64,000 bases of DNA. Origin: Imbricaverruca yamaguchii. Its lineage: Eukaryota; Arthropoda; Thecostraca; Neoverrucidae. Made by a program: the position numbers and the translations under genes. Every line of letters starts with the position of its first letter. The stretch's first letter is position 1. The DNA is taken from the NCBI GenBank assembly GCA_034440575.1, contig JAOTOL010001560.1, forward strand, positions 1,654,001 to 1,718,000, read 5' to 3'. This document shows positions 33,956 to 52,000 of this stretch, piece by piece. The notes beneath the pieces are model-generated. The model saw only the letters and a program-made list of their open reading frames with translations. It did no database searches and was not told the origin of the DNA.

Positions 33956-35347
33956 AAATACACACATAGTTTTAGTAACAGGAAGTTGGAATATTACCTA
34001 GCAGTTTAGGGTTACTTAGCCTGGTAAACTCGTATCTATGTCAACCGAGGGCATTTATCCGTACGAGAAAGGCATTGTAGCACCAGCAGGGGGCACTTTT
34101 AATAGTAGCAGGTGCATTCCACTTTGTTGAGAGGCACTTTGAGCTCTGCTAGCCATCCCTGCCATTTCCAGGGCCAGCCCGAACCTTCCAATGAAGAACC
34201 GATGATGCCAGGAGGGCACAGTGAACCTTCAGAGGGAATTCGAATGCTTCGGATGTGCACTATGGCCTCTCAGTTTAGGAGATTATGACCTGGCGGATGG
34301 GCAAGTTGACTTGCAAAGGAGCCTCCAAGGACATGAGGGGAGGACGTAAAATTGCCTTTTGCTCATCGTCAGGAGCACTTCGATTTACCCATGAGGCACC
34401 ATGACCCGCGAAAACCTTGATTTTTGTTTGACGCCCACAGGAAACTAATGCCTAGGACAGACTTCTGAAGACTGCGGGCACTTGATCTCACAGTGTTTGC
34501 GTTCGGAGCGCAGGTTCCCTCCGAATCATAAACCATTTGGGGTGGCGCAACTTTGTATTGGAGATGAACTATTAGAGGAACACAGTTCAGCAAATCAGAA
34601 GGCACATTGTCCTCCGAGGGTATGCAAAATGACATCTGTGATCAGCACCCACTCCCGGAACTCGAAAGCACGAACGTTTGTAAAATGTAGGGTTCAGTAT
34701 CTTCCAGTGAAAGCGTTACACTGGCGAAAAAATTGCAGTAATGCATAGCAATCAACTATTCGAGACGAACTGAGAGATGTTCATGCTGTCTGTTCTTTTA
34801 TGAAAAATTTGCATCAATGCCTAATATTTAACTATTTGACGAATTGGGGAACTTGTACAGTTTATTTTCACCCCGATTCTTGATTGTCCTATCCCTTGTC
34901 CTTAGTTATTTTTTAGGTGGCATTAAAGAAAAATCTGCAGTGCCCGAACAACGGGCAAGTACGAAATGGCATTCAGAGCTACGTCGAATATCAGACATTC
35001 GAGAAAATCGGCTAATTCCAGCTTAACCGGCGCCGTGTCGAGAAAGGCACCACTGATCGTGGGATATGAGATAAGCTCTTCAGCATATCTCAGGGCTAGA
35101 ACAAACTGCGAACATGATGACTCAACCATGACCTAGATCAGCGCAACTGTCTGGTTTCGTGCTCTTGATGCCTCGCCATCATAAAAGGAAGCATAGCTTC
35201 GCTTGTGTCAAATAACCAAGTCTAAGTGGATGTACTGTGAATCAATGCGTATTCACGGCTGATTCAACTGGCAGTGGTTTCAATGCACACAACGCATGTC
35301 TGGTGCATGGTGAACCACATTGATAAGTCACAAGTAATCCATCCAAG

Positions 35348-35461
35348 TCATTCTAGCTTGTCGACCAATAGTCGCCTGAATTGCCGCATGGCGTCGAAAG
35401 GCGGTTGCTGCTGTTCGCGAATGCCTCCCGAGGGAGTGCACTGCTGACACTGCTGAACAGA
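35348..35461 (-). CDS. candidate terminal exon of an unidentified gene
   Basis: After a possible acceptor (TAGTGTGCAG|TCT) 37 codons and TGA read SVQQCQQCTPSGGIREQQQ, then PFDAMRQFRRLLVDKLE. The glutamine-rich, amphipathic end looks protein-like. It has no recognised homologue and no supporting neighbour exon, so confidence is low. Confidence 0.22.
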   Translation of the reverse strand, partial: SVQQCQQCTPSGGIREQQQPPFDAMRQFRRLLVDKLE

Positions 35462-35939
35462 CTGCACACTATCAGCGTCCGATCACCACGGTCAGGTTGC
35501 AGCCAGCCCGGAGCCCACCCACAGGCCAAGCTTGATGCAACCGGCTGGGGAAGGCCCAACACATGCACTAACACTAACCACCCCAGCATTGAGGTGCCAA
35601 ATCTACACGGTCCCGTAATGAATCTGGACAATATTGCGGGGCGGGACACAGCCAACCATCGAGAGAAGATTAATCCGCTCAAAAGTGTACACGTCCACAC
35701 GCCCGGCCCGCCTTCCTACCTGTCTGAGCAGAGTATAGCGTGCACAGGGCAAGCAAACCCACGGCCACTGCGGACCGCTCCATCGTCGGTGAAAGTGAAA
35801 TCGGCACTACGCGCGTCACCGACCGGTGTTGCGCTTTTAACACAATGGTCAGCCGCCAAGGCCGAGCTGGCGCTGCCAGTCATGATACCGCACCAGGGGA
35901 CCTACAGCAGGAGGACCCCTGGTGCGGACCAAGGTACCA

Positions 35940-36830
35940 AGGTCAGTACTGACCACGTACCAGGGTACCCGCAACAGGAGGACCCGTACCAGGGTACCCG
36001 CAACAGGAGGGCAAGTACCAGGGTACCCGCAACAGGAGGACACGTACCAGGGTACCCACAACGGGAGGATCCGTACCAGGGTACCCCCAACAGGAGGACT
36101 CGTACCAGGGTACCCACAACAGGAGGACCCGCACCAGGGTACCCACAACAGGAGGACCCGTACCAGGGTACGCACAACAGGAGGACCCGTACCAGGGTAC
36201 CCACAACAGGAAGATCCGTACCAGGGTACCCACAACAGGGGGACCCGTACCAAGGTACCTACAACAGGGGGACCCGTACCAGGATACCTACAACAGGGGG
36301 ACCCGTACCAAGGTACCTACAACAGGGGGACCCGTACCAGGGTACGCACAACAGGAGGACCCGTACCTTGGTACCCACAACAGGAGGACACGTACCAGGG
36401 TACCTACAACAGGGGGACCCGTACCAGGGTACCTACAACAGGAGGACCCGTACCAGGGTACCCACAACAGCAGGACACGTACCAGGGTACCTACAACAGG
36501 AGGACTCGTACCAGGATACCTACAACAGGAGGACCCGTACCTTGGTACCCACAACAGGAGGACACGTACCAGGGTACCTACAACAGGAGGACCCGTACCT
36601 TGGTACCCACAACAGGAGGACACGTACCTTGGCACCCACAACAGGAGGACCCGTACCAGGGTACCCACAACAGGAGGACCCGTACCAGGGTACCCACAAC
36701 AGGGGGACCCGTACCAGGGTACCCACAACAGGAGGACCCGTACCAGGGTACCCACAACAGGAGGACTCGTACCAGGGTACCCACAACAGGAAGATCCGTA
36801 CCAGGGGCCCACAACAGGACCCGCACCAGG
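35940..36830. repeat. 29 bp minisatellite (about 30 copies)
   Basis: The unit is TACCCACAACAGGAGGACCC followed by GTACCAGGG, with A/G and ACC/GG variants. The 29 bp period cycles through all three frames and contains no stops, which creates a spurious 486-codon open frame. No host exon was recognised beside it. Confidence 0.94.
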
Positions 36831-36917
36831 GTCAGCGCTGATCCCGCGCCAGGGTACATCTCTGCTGCAAGATTCATCATCAGCATTCATCAGTATTCTG
36901 GATCTCTCTTTTTCTGA

Positions 36918-37052
<135 letters not shown>

Positions 37053-37288
37053 GAAAACTTATGGGTTGCAGGGTGATTTTATCGTCAACCGGATGAAAGC
37101 AAACAAGCGCTGATGCACGTGCGACGAACGTACGTACGCCTCTAAACGTAAGCATGCGTACACAATCCCTGAAGTAGGTGCTGCAAATGTGCGGACGCAA
37201 ATGAAAGAAGGCGCATGCAAACATACAGTGGCGTACGCATTACGATTCCACATCATCGGAGATGTGTTCATAGGAAATGTCAGTTTAC

Positions 37289-37554
37289 GCCAGCGAACAT
37301 CTTTGACCTCAGTTTTAGCACCAGCCATTTCCCACCACTGAGCCAGACCATAATTATGACCTTGGTTTCTCCGGTGCCAACATTGGCCACCCCGGCCGGG
37401 AGGTTCAGGTTCAGGTTCACGGTCACGGCGAAGGCCAGGGCGATGGTCTGTACGATAGCAGCACTGCCACAGTCGGCAAAGCACATTACCGCAGTTCGGA
37501 ACTTGACTGGCAGGTCCCGGGGGATGAGGTCAGGCCACCCGGGGACACATTGAG
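37289..37554 (-). CDS. candidate exon of an unidentified gene, hydrophobic segment
   Basis: Open frame between a possible acceptor (TATCCCCAG|CTC) and donor (GCTGGC|GTAAAC). It reads QCVPGWPDLIPRDLPVKFR, then MCFADCGSAAIVQTIALAFA and a hydrophobic stretch. Third codon positions are GC-rich. The acceptor context TATMCCCAG recurs at least twice just upstream, where an 11 bp minisatellite begins. I do not recognise the product; a non-coding origin is possible. Confidence 0.28.
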
Positions 37555-37559
37555 CTGGG

Positions 37560-38110
37560 GATAGCAGCTGGACAGTCGGTGTCTGGCAGCCTGATGTTAG
37601 CCTTAACCTGTTAGCCTGGTATTCGGCCAGGGCTCCCATCATGGCTGGGGATAGTGATTGAACTGTCCGTACCTGGTAGCATGATGTTAGCCTGATGCTA
37701 GTCTGATGTTAGCCTTAACCTGTTAGCCTGGTTTTCGGCCAGGGCTCCCATCATGGCTGGGTATATCGACTGGACTGTCGGTTCTTATTAGCCTGATGTC
37801 AACCTGATGTTAGCCTGATGTTAACCTGATATTAGCCTGATGTTAGCCTGATGCCAGTCTGATGTTGGCCTGATGTTAGCGTGATGCTAGCTTGATGTTA
37901 GCCTGATGTTAGCCTAATGTTAACCTGATGCCAGTCTGATGTTAGTCTGATGCCAGTCTGATGTTAGCCTGGTGTTAGCCTGGTGTTAGCCTGATGCTAG
38001 CCTGATGTTAGCCTGATGTTAGCCTGATGCTAGCCTGATGCTAGCCTGATGTGAGTCTGGTGTTAGCCTGATGTTAGCCTGATGTTAGCCTGATGTTAGC
38101 CTGGTGCTCG
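37560..38110. repeat. 11 bp tandem repeat (GATGTTAGCCT) with duplicated flank
   Basis: About 40 copies of GATGTTAGCCT and close variants. At its left end a larger segment (GGCCAGGGCTCCCATCATGG and neighbours) is present twice, at about 37625 and 37738. Confidence 0.92.
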
Positions 38111-38733
38111 GCCAGGGCTGCGATTAGTGCTGGAACGTAGGCTTTGGTTATGCTGAGGAGTCCCATTGAGATGGCACCGCAGTCGCGACCATGCCAATCC
38201 AAAGGCCTTTCACTAACTTGCCGCGACTGCCTGTCTCCCTAATCCTGGCTCTGCTGACCTCGGCCTGACCTTGGGATCGATCTGGCACCGGCCCAATGCT
38301 CCGGTTCTGTCCTGATCCCAGCCGAACCTGGCTGTGTGCTCCGCCCTCCCAGTTCATCGCTTTGCTCCTGGCTACTCTCCAAATCTGGCGCCCAGCTCTT
38401 TGCCATGCGTATGCTCTGCCTTGCGTACATTTGTCCTAGAATCTTAAGTTTGTATATATTCACTTGCGTTTCTATATAACTCTGCTATACTTGCACTGCC
38501 TTGCCCGACTACGATGCACTTGTGCACAAGCCGCTGTGTGCACGAAAAATTGTTTCTGTGCATGTGGGCTTGCCTATGTTTACTTCATTACATTTGCGCT
38601 CACATTTTCTTACCATGCGTGCATTTGTGCTTATGTGTATGTGCGAGCGCACGTGCATTTACTCTTATGCACATCTCCGCTGAGGTACATTTGCGCTTAC
38701 ATATATTTTCACTTACATATGTTCTTGCATATA

Positions 38734-43701
<4,968 letters not shown>

Positions 43702-43863
43702 TTAATCGTCAACTATTAGCGGTGTAGAAGGTTCCATGAGTCGCATGTGGCCGTGCGGAAGCGATGGACAGCGTGCGTCGTGCTCGTCGTCGTAAAAGGT
43801 GTAAAACAGCGGCGTCCTGCTGTCTACACATGTGACGTAGGAGCGATGGCTTACTGTCTCTGA
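43702..43863 (-). CDS. candidate terminal exon of an unidentified gene
   Basis: Behind a possible acceptor (GTAGCGCAG|TCA) lies an open frame of 53 codons plus TAA, reading SETVSHRSYVTCVDSRTPLF, then YTFYDDEHDARCPSLPH. The composition is protein-like (mixed charged and aromatic residues, two cysteines). A 56-57 bp minisatellite abuts the acceptor, as at confirmed exons of this window. I do not recognise the sequence, and an alternative frame is also open here. Confidence 0.27.
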   Translation of the reverse strand, partial: SETVSHRSYVTCVDSRTPLFYTFYDDEHDARCPSLPHGHMRLMEPSTPLIVDD

Positions 43864-43867
43864 CTGC

Positions 43868-44215
43868 GCTACATCCATACGGGATGGTATCTGGCGTTGG
43901 GGCGTGCGGTGGTATGCGGAGACGCAACATCCATACGGGATGGTATCCTGGCGTTACGGCGTGTGGTGGTATGCGGAGACGCGACATCCATACGGGATGG
44001 TATCCTGGCGTTACGGCGTGTGGTGGTGTGCGGAGACGTGACATCCATACGGGATGGTATCTGGCGTTGCGGCGTGTGGTGGTATGCGGAGACGCGACAT
44101 CCATACGGGATGGTATCTGGCGTTGGGGCGTGCGGTGGTATGCGGAGACGCGACATCCATACGGGATGGTATCCTGGCGTTACGGCGTGTGGTGGTGTGC
44201 GGAGACAGCCTCCTG
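43868..44215. repeat. 56-57 bp minisatellite (6 copies)
   Basis: Copies begin near 43872, 43928, 43985, 44042, 44098 and 44154 with CATCCATACGGGATGGTATC. The array ends at a candidate acceptor on the minus strand (43863/43864). Confidence 0.94.
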
Positions 44216-45909
44216 TTGCCGGCCGTGCGACGTCAATCACGGGGTATTCGTTCGCACATAATGCCGACATGGGCACGGACCCGATTGCGCAGGAGCTGTT
44301 TTCTTCTACCAGATACATCAGTCGGCAGCCAGCACACGTGGTACTCTGTGAAGTGTATTAGTTGCACCGAGGAAATGACGAGCATTTCAGTACAAGACAC
44401 TGCAGCTGACACCATTTGGACAGGGAACCATAACAGTAAAGATGAGATGCAGGACAGTGCGAGCAAGTCCTGACTCCAGTCCAGGTGGATGCTGATGACG
44501 GCCGGGCTTCCCGCAGCCAACATGTGGATGGAATATTGCCTCTGGAGAACACTCGCTGATCGCTATTAGTCGTCTATAACAGCGCCTTTTGAAGGAATTT
44601 TGGTCAGGGAAATGCAATTTTCCTGGCGTATCCCCTCCCCCAGAAGGACATTAACTCAGATTTCACCCGCTATATTTCGACCTGAACAACGAAATATATT
44701 TGTCGGTACTTGCATGCTATGGCCACAGACAAAGGAACATTTGGAGTGCATTTTGCTTTATCGCACGACGAATCCGATATTTGGAATCAAAACCGACAAT
44801 ATTAAATGTCCGTCGCCGAGAAATCCTGCCTTTTAGAATTTCCTTAAGTAGCTGAGCGTTGCGGATGTGGAATGCCTGTTGAGTGGGGAGATTTAGGCGA
44901 GTGTTTCCCCTCCCCACGTAGCAATCTAAAAAAAACCCGGTATGCAACCTTATGAGTACACGTCATGAGCTAACACAGAATTGATGTCATGAAATGTCGA
45001 ATGATCGCTTATCAATTGGAATCACCGAGGTGCTGATGTTTCATGACCAGTCACTCAGTCGCGAAATAATCCAATATTATCCAGATATTGCGAGATGTTT
45101 GTTCTCTTTTCCTTCCGTTTAAACAAATTAAATTGTACCACTTCCCGACGGACAGCTCATGTACCATCGCTCTCACTCTAAAATGTGCACGAATAAGAAA
45201 ATAAAAGCATAGTAACGTCGAATCTTAGAACGAACATACAATCTACGTTATATCAAGCGGCATTCAACAGCCAACAAATTTCACAACAAAACTTCAGAAG
45301 CGGCGCTTGGAGTAGCGAAACCGATGCACACGTGCGAGCTGAAGCTATGGAAAAATACGATCCAGTGTGAGCTTAGGCGAGCCCATGTTCTCCTGACTCC
45401 ATTTACAATGCACGGGGTGACTACCTCTCCTCCAAGCGTCCGAGGATCATGATCGGAAGTGTTGCATGCATTCAATATGGCACTGAAGTTGCAGCCAATA
45501 GCAGCAAAAGAGTAGTCCCACCTCATGTCACTGTCTCGCTAAAAACTAACGGGCCGCTTAATCTGAGCCAAAGGCACCAATGATGCGAACGGGAGGCATT
45601 GATTCGAACAGGAGAAACATTGACCCGGACGGAGGGCACCACTGATCCGCACTGAGTGCACAGTTGATCCCGACTGACAGCACCACTGGACGACGCGACA
45701 ACACCAACGCTAAGACAGTCTGTTACTTGAATGGCACACGCTCGGTTAGCTGGCGGACGGCGCTCCGCTGTCGGAGACCCTGTCCTCCGGCCTGGTGAGA
45801 GAACCGCTCGCCTCCTGACCGGGTGAGGGGGCGCTGACCTCCGCCACCCGACAGGGGGTCGAGCAGCTCGAGCGGGCGACTACCGCTGAGCGGGCGACTA
45901 CTGCGGGCA

Positions 45910-46043
45910 CTAAGAGAAGCCGGGCCGGGCGGGTCGGGTGCCCAGAGGCTGTGCACGGTGCTGCTGCGCTTTGGTCCGGTCGATGTTCACCTGGGACTGC
46001 AGTCGGGGCGGCAGCCGGTCATACACCTCCTTCGGCACGTCAT
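45910..46043 (-). CDS. Tsp: thrombospondin terminal exon (C-terminal tail and stop)
   Basis: Completes the Asp codon after YRCN and reads [20 protein letters not shown], then [19 protein letters not shown] and a short basic end before TAG at 45910-45912. COMP-class thrombospondins have a short tail of this kind after YRCND; here it is long (about 44 residues), basic and polar. The acceptor TCCGCAG|ATGACGTGCC is the founder of the tandem repeats that fill the upstream intron. Confidence 0.88.
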
Positions 46044-49000
46044 CTGCGGACAGAGCCGGACGTGACGCACGCCATCTGATGATCTGAGAATAGGGCTGAA
46101 TATGACGCACGTCATCTGAGGACAGAGCCGGACGTGACGCACGTCATCTGATAATCTGAGAATAGGGCCGAATATGACGCACGTCATCTGAGGACAGAGC
46201 CGGACGTGACGCACGTCATCTGATGATCTGAGAATAGGGCCGAATATGACGCACGTCATCTGAGGACAGAGCCGGACGCGACGCACGTCATCTGATGATC
46301 TGAGAATAGAGCCGAATATGACGCACGTCATCTATGAACAGAGCCGAAGGCGACGCACGTCATCTGTGAACAGAGCCGACTGCAACGTACACCATCTGTG
46401 AACGGAACGCAGCGTGATGCGCACCATCTGTAGGCAGAGCGGTCGCGATGTCACCACGCGACCGCTGCACACCCGTCATCCGCTCACAGAGCCGGCCAGC
46501 GCTGAATGGTGCCCGCCAGCCGTGCACAGAGCCCGCCATCTGGAGACGAAGATGCGCGACGCACGCCATCTGGAGACGAAGATGCGCGACGCACGCCATC
46601 TGGAGACGAAGATGCGCGACGCACGCCATCTGGAGACGAAGATGCGCGACGCACGCCATCTGGAGACGAAGCCGGCGGTGGTTCGGCTCTGGTCCATTGA
46701 CGGATGGAATGGGATGTGTTAGGGAGCTGGAACGGTGGCAGCAGTCACGACGGCCAGCGGTGGGAGTGGGGTTGGGTTGGATGGAATGGGATGGGATGGG
46801 ATGGGGCGGGATGTGATGGGATGGGATGGGAAAGGATCGAATTGGATGGGATGGGATGGAATGGGATGGAATGAGATGTGATGGGATGCCCATCCCATCT
46901 CATCCCATGTATTTTGTGCTTAAAACTTGAACAAAATATGATTCCCAAAGGATATGAGACAAGGAAAGGGAACACTTGCTTATGCAATCTGTATGACATC
47001 CTTAACATTGATTTCCTACACCTCTTTGACAACGAACAAGTTTTATGTCGTTCGCCGAGGGTTTGATTTGTCCGAAACTAAAAGTGGACGAATTTTGACG
47101 GTACGAGCCAAAATTACATAAATATTCGCCATGTACTATAGTACATTATCATCGGATGAGGTGTGATGTGCATGTCACAACTCCGCGATGGCAAAAGCCG
47201 TTTCTACTCCGTCAGTCTTGTTGCCAGTGAACTTGGAAAAAAATGTTGCCGATATAATAGCATTTACGGAGGAGGAGCACAGCAATACTTCAAAATTAGG
47301 CCATCATCTCCGAACAGAGTACTTTTTATGCCCGACAAATGTCTCCGGATTACAGGCCTCAAATTCCTACTGAAACAGAACTTTCTGGAAACACCTTCGG
47401 TCGTAAAGAACCCCACCGCCGTCATACTGCTTTATATCAGCACACCAGCTCACATTCGCTAGCTGTCGCCATTTCCGCCTGGCCGGCGCACTACACCGTC
47501 CGCCCCGATTATCGAGTATCAACCGCAGCCTGTCGGGCGCGTTTCCGCATGACTTGCCAGCTGCTTGCTCTGTCTAACTGTACTATCATCGTCAGTCCTC
47601 GACGGAAGAAAAACACGTGGCCACGAGACAGTCCGGCATGCGTAGCAAACAATGACCTTGCAAGGCAATCGTCAACAAACAGCTTTAATGACGTTCGATG
47701 TATGCTGGAGGCACGGGCTGCCAGCTGGCACAGCGACATACCGAGCTAAGAAGAGGAAGTGATCAATGCGTACCGTTACACCGGTAGACGAGATCGGACC
47801 AGATGATCATCTCCTGGGAGAAGCAGAAGACGCCGATCCTGCCTCCCTTCAGTGTGTTGTCGTAGATGTTTCCGGAGTCGGCCACCAAATTTTCGCCCTA
47901 GAAAATGTCGAAAATTAACATGCATGCCGGGACGTCTGCAAATTACACTCCCCGGGACATTCAGTTATGGAGTGATGTCATCAATATTTAGTCATGGAGT
48001 GAAGTTTTGCGTGACGTGGCGTCTTGTCGTTCCTATTCGGGCATGCCCCCTCGCAACGTCGTCCATAATATGCACAGCCATCATGCCTTGCGGCATCTAT
48101 ACCGGCATAATGCCTTGTGAGGCATGTACTAACTCCATTTCGTGTGAAGGATGCACCAGTGCCGTGACATGCTAAGTAGGCATCTCTACCATGTTACGTG
48201 AGGCATGCACAAGTACCATGGTATGCAGTGTAGGTACCAGCATCATGACGTGTGAAGTATCGATCACCACCACATTGTGTGAGGTATGCTCCAGTGCCAA
48301 ATCGTGTGAGGCATGTGTCACCCCATGTTGCATTAGGTACGCAGCATTGCCATGTCGTGTGAGGTCATTGTCCCAGTGTCATTCGTGTCGAGTACCTCGT
48401 ATATGCGCAGTCGGATGAGGCCGATCTTGGGCCGGTGCAGCAGCAGCCAGCGGTAGGCCGTCTTCTCCTTCCAGCCGACGTTACGCGGGTCTTTCCACAG
48501 CAGGCGAACCTGAACACATTGCACGTGTCAACTGAATTGAAAGGTGAAATGCGAAATGTGCAGCCAAAACAGCCATCTGCCCCTCGAAGAGGAGAACAAT
48601 GTTCCAATGAAGTTGGTATTACAGATGGCCTTATTGACGTCGCCGCAGATTTTGGATAGATGAGGGACGAGACAGATTTGGTCAATTCTTTCATACAACG
48701 CGATTTTGCGATGGTACGCTTCATAATGTTTGAGGATGCTGGGGAAGGGGGGGGGCGGAGGTGACACGTTTCCCGGTGGTTTGACTGCGCCAATGCATTA
48801 TGCCCCTCTTTGAAAATCGAAAGTACGTTGGTATTGCCGAGTGTGAATGATGACACTGATGACAACATCTAGCGTTTCTCCCAGTGAAGCCGATCTTCCA
48901 GGTATATACTTCTGAAACTGAAAGCGGTGACAAGTTTGCCAACGGGTACCGAACATATACTCTTGGGAATAACGTCCCTTCCACCGGTGGGAATTTACTT

Positions 49001-52000
49001 GGAATTTATTCATCTGGAATCTATCATCGGGAATATTCAGCTGCACGTGGAATATTCGCAGGTGCGCAGAACGCAGGTGCCCCGGCCAAACATGCATATC
49101 GTCCATCGGCCGACCAGGGCACTCTTACGTCCCGGTCACGTAACCAGACGAGTTGGCAACGCGTGCACGATGAGAACGGAGACCATGCTGCTCGTCCAAG
49201 GGTGCAGGTGGCACGTGGCTGGCACCTCTGTGCACACAACACGCTCGATAACTTAAAAAAAAAACTTAATCCGAGTTGTTGTTGGGGTGGCTTAAGGAAC
49301 CGGGGTTCTATTGCTAAGCAAAGCTTGCTGCGTGAACCCTGGCCCCACCACCCGATCCATGAACTCCGGTTCAAGGGCAGAATTTAGACCGAAAGTTTAA
49401 CGTGCCGCCAATGCACGGCCCCCGGTAGCTTGTCCCCGGCCTTATCGGGCCACCTGCCAACTGACACTCCCGGCTGGGGGCTAAATGCGAGCGCGCGAAG
49501 CGACTCGAACCCTGTGTTGCCAGTGCAGGGGAGACCATTGCAGGCCAGCGCTCTAACCAACTGAGCTACCGGGGCGGCAAACCTGCAGCTGAAATGTCGG
49601 GCAACCGGGTCAGACCGATAACTGGAGGAATTCTGTTTACCACATCCATCATTTTTAGGATTGGTATTACGTTGGCACTGTCCATCGATCTCGGAACATA
49701 CGAAACGCGTGGAATGTCTGAAAACAAGCCTGGCCAGAATAGTGACAGGTTCAGACAAACATTGACATTTGTCATTTGTGCGCTCGTCATTGTCTGGCTC
49801 GCAGCCGCTATTGGGAGGAATAACATCACGCACTCTTCTAGCCGCGTCGTAAGACAGTTGCAAGGGAAGTTGGGAAGGAAGCGGGTAAACAGAAGCATCG
49901 GCAAGTGAAATCATTGTTGGGTCTTGCACAAAGCATTACCGGCATATCACAAAACTGATGATTTGACTATTCCTTTTGTTAAGCGTTTTAAACAAGATCG
50001 GTACAGTGACCTCATTTGTTTAACTTCATATCATTAGTCATCTTTCGGAGGTATACAAAATACTTCCCATCAGGAGAAGATGCACGATAATTCAGCTTAG
50101 AACTATACACGGTGCCGTTGGAAAATCCAATAAGATGAAACTTGAATCTATTGGACCGTAGTGACAAGTAAATACGAAAATAAATGCGACTGCGAACACG
50201 AATTGTGTTGAAATGGAACTGTTCATGCAGGACTACCTTCTTTTTCGTTACTTCCTTAACCTTGCTCGACATAAGCTGTCGCCAGTTGTCTGAACCCAGA
50301 CCAGCGGATTCCAGTCGGGGAACTCGCCCCATTAGGGAGACGTTGGAGGCATCCTGGGAGGGGCGCTAGACCGGCGGTTTCCAACCAAGAAGCACGCTCC
50401 TTTAGGGAGACGTTGGCGGCTTCTTTGGGCTCTAGATCAGCTATTTCCAGGCTCTAGATCAGCGATTTCCAGGCAGGAAGCACGCCCCATTAGGGAGACG
50501 TTGGCGGTATACAGTGAAAGACCTAGAATTAGATATCTCCCGATAAGCGACTACCACATAGGCTGTCACGAACCACCTCTTCTGACTTCGCACATTGTTA
50601 CGGTGACAGAGGATGGTTGACATATTTTGCTACTCGCAGCTGCCGTCACCGAATTCCTTCAGTTGGTTGCGGCAGGGGACGAGTAGCCAAGGGGTAAGTT
50701 GCCCGTCTCACCATCGAAAGATTGTGGGTTCGAGTCTCACCTGTCGCTATTCTTCGCTCGGACCAATCGGCGTGAGAGATTGGCGACCCTACATGACTCA
50801 ACGGTCGACGTGTCGTAAAACCAATAACCACCAGTTGGTTGTGGCGTTTGCATGCTAGTTCGCGACGTCAAGCCTGAGCAATAGCGGGTGGCTGCTTGTG
50901 CGCTCGCGCTTCTGGGCTTCTGGACCAATAAATGCCTGTGAGCGGTGTCAGTGAAGATTGTGTTTGGCGTTGTCGACTTGACCTGTTTCGGGTCCGCCCG
51001 GCGGGTATCAGTACAGTGGTCGTCAAGACCGCGTACCGTCTGGTCGGGCAGATAGAAACCCACCGCGACCAAGACCGCGTACCGTCTGGTCGGGCAGATA
51101 GAAACCCACCGCGACCAAGACCGCGTGCCGTCTGGTCGGGCAGATGGAAACACACCGCGACCAAGACCGCGTACCGTCTGGTCGGGCAGATGGAAACCCA
51201 CCGCGACCAAGACCGCGTACCGTCTGGTCGGGCAGATGGAAACCCACCGCGACCAAGACCGCTTACCGTCTGGTCGGGCAGATGGAAACCCACCGCGACC
51301 AAGACCGCGTACCGTCTGGTCGGGCAGATGGAAACCCACCGCGACCAAGACCGCGTGCCGTCTGGTCGGCAGATAGAAACCCACCGCGACCAAGACCGCG
51401 TACCGTCTGGTCGGGCAGATGGAAACCCACCGCGACCAAGACCGCGTACCGTTTGGTCGGGCAGATGGAAACACACCGCGACCAAGACCGCCTACCGTCT
51501 GGTCGGGCAGATGGAAACCCACCGCGATCCAGACCGCCTACCGTCTGGTCGGGCAGATGGAAACCCACCGCGACCAAGACCGCGTGCCGTCTGGTCGGCA
51601 GATAGAAACCCACCGCGACCAAGACCGCGTACCGTCTGGTCGGGCAGAGGGAAGCCCACCGCGACCAAGACCGCCACCCGTCTGGTCGGGCAGATGGAAA
51701 CCCACCGCGACCAAGACCGCCTACCGTCTGGTCGGCAGATGGCAACTCACCATCACCAAGGTCGGAGTGTTTTGCTGCTGAGCTTCTCGCCGGTCTCGCC
51801 TTCCGCCACGCGTCTCGCGGTTATCTGATTTGTGTGGCCAGCTCAGGGCTGTTCTCTCTGAACTTCCTCCTTCCTCGTGTGGCTCTGTGCCATCGGAGCA
51901 CCGTCGAATTCGCCCCAACTGTCCGTGCTCAGTCAAAGGGGGTTCTCTATTCTGTGTTCTCTATCCCATGTTGCATGATCGTGATGTCGCTTTGTCGTGT

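Noticed and set aside
35381..36917. 486- and 331-codon frames with PGYPQQEDPYQGT-type repeats
   Set aside because: The 29 bp unit cycles through all frames, so every frame encodes the same 29-residue repeat; nothing distinguishes a coding frame.
47339..47749. 136-codon plus-strand frame
   Set aside because: No motif, lies in the thrombospondin intron on the opposite strand, and the minus strand has an equally open frame.
49504..49577. Functional tRNA gene
   Set aside because: Box A and box B are clear, but the acceptor and anticodon stems do not pair and a SINE body follows.
50737..51828. Long frames on both strands across the 46 bp array
   Set aside because: By-product of a stop-free minisatellite inside a thrombospondin intron.
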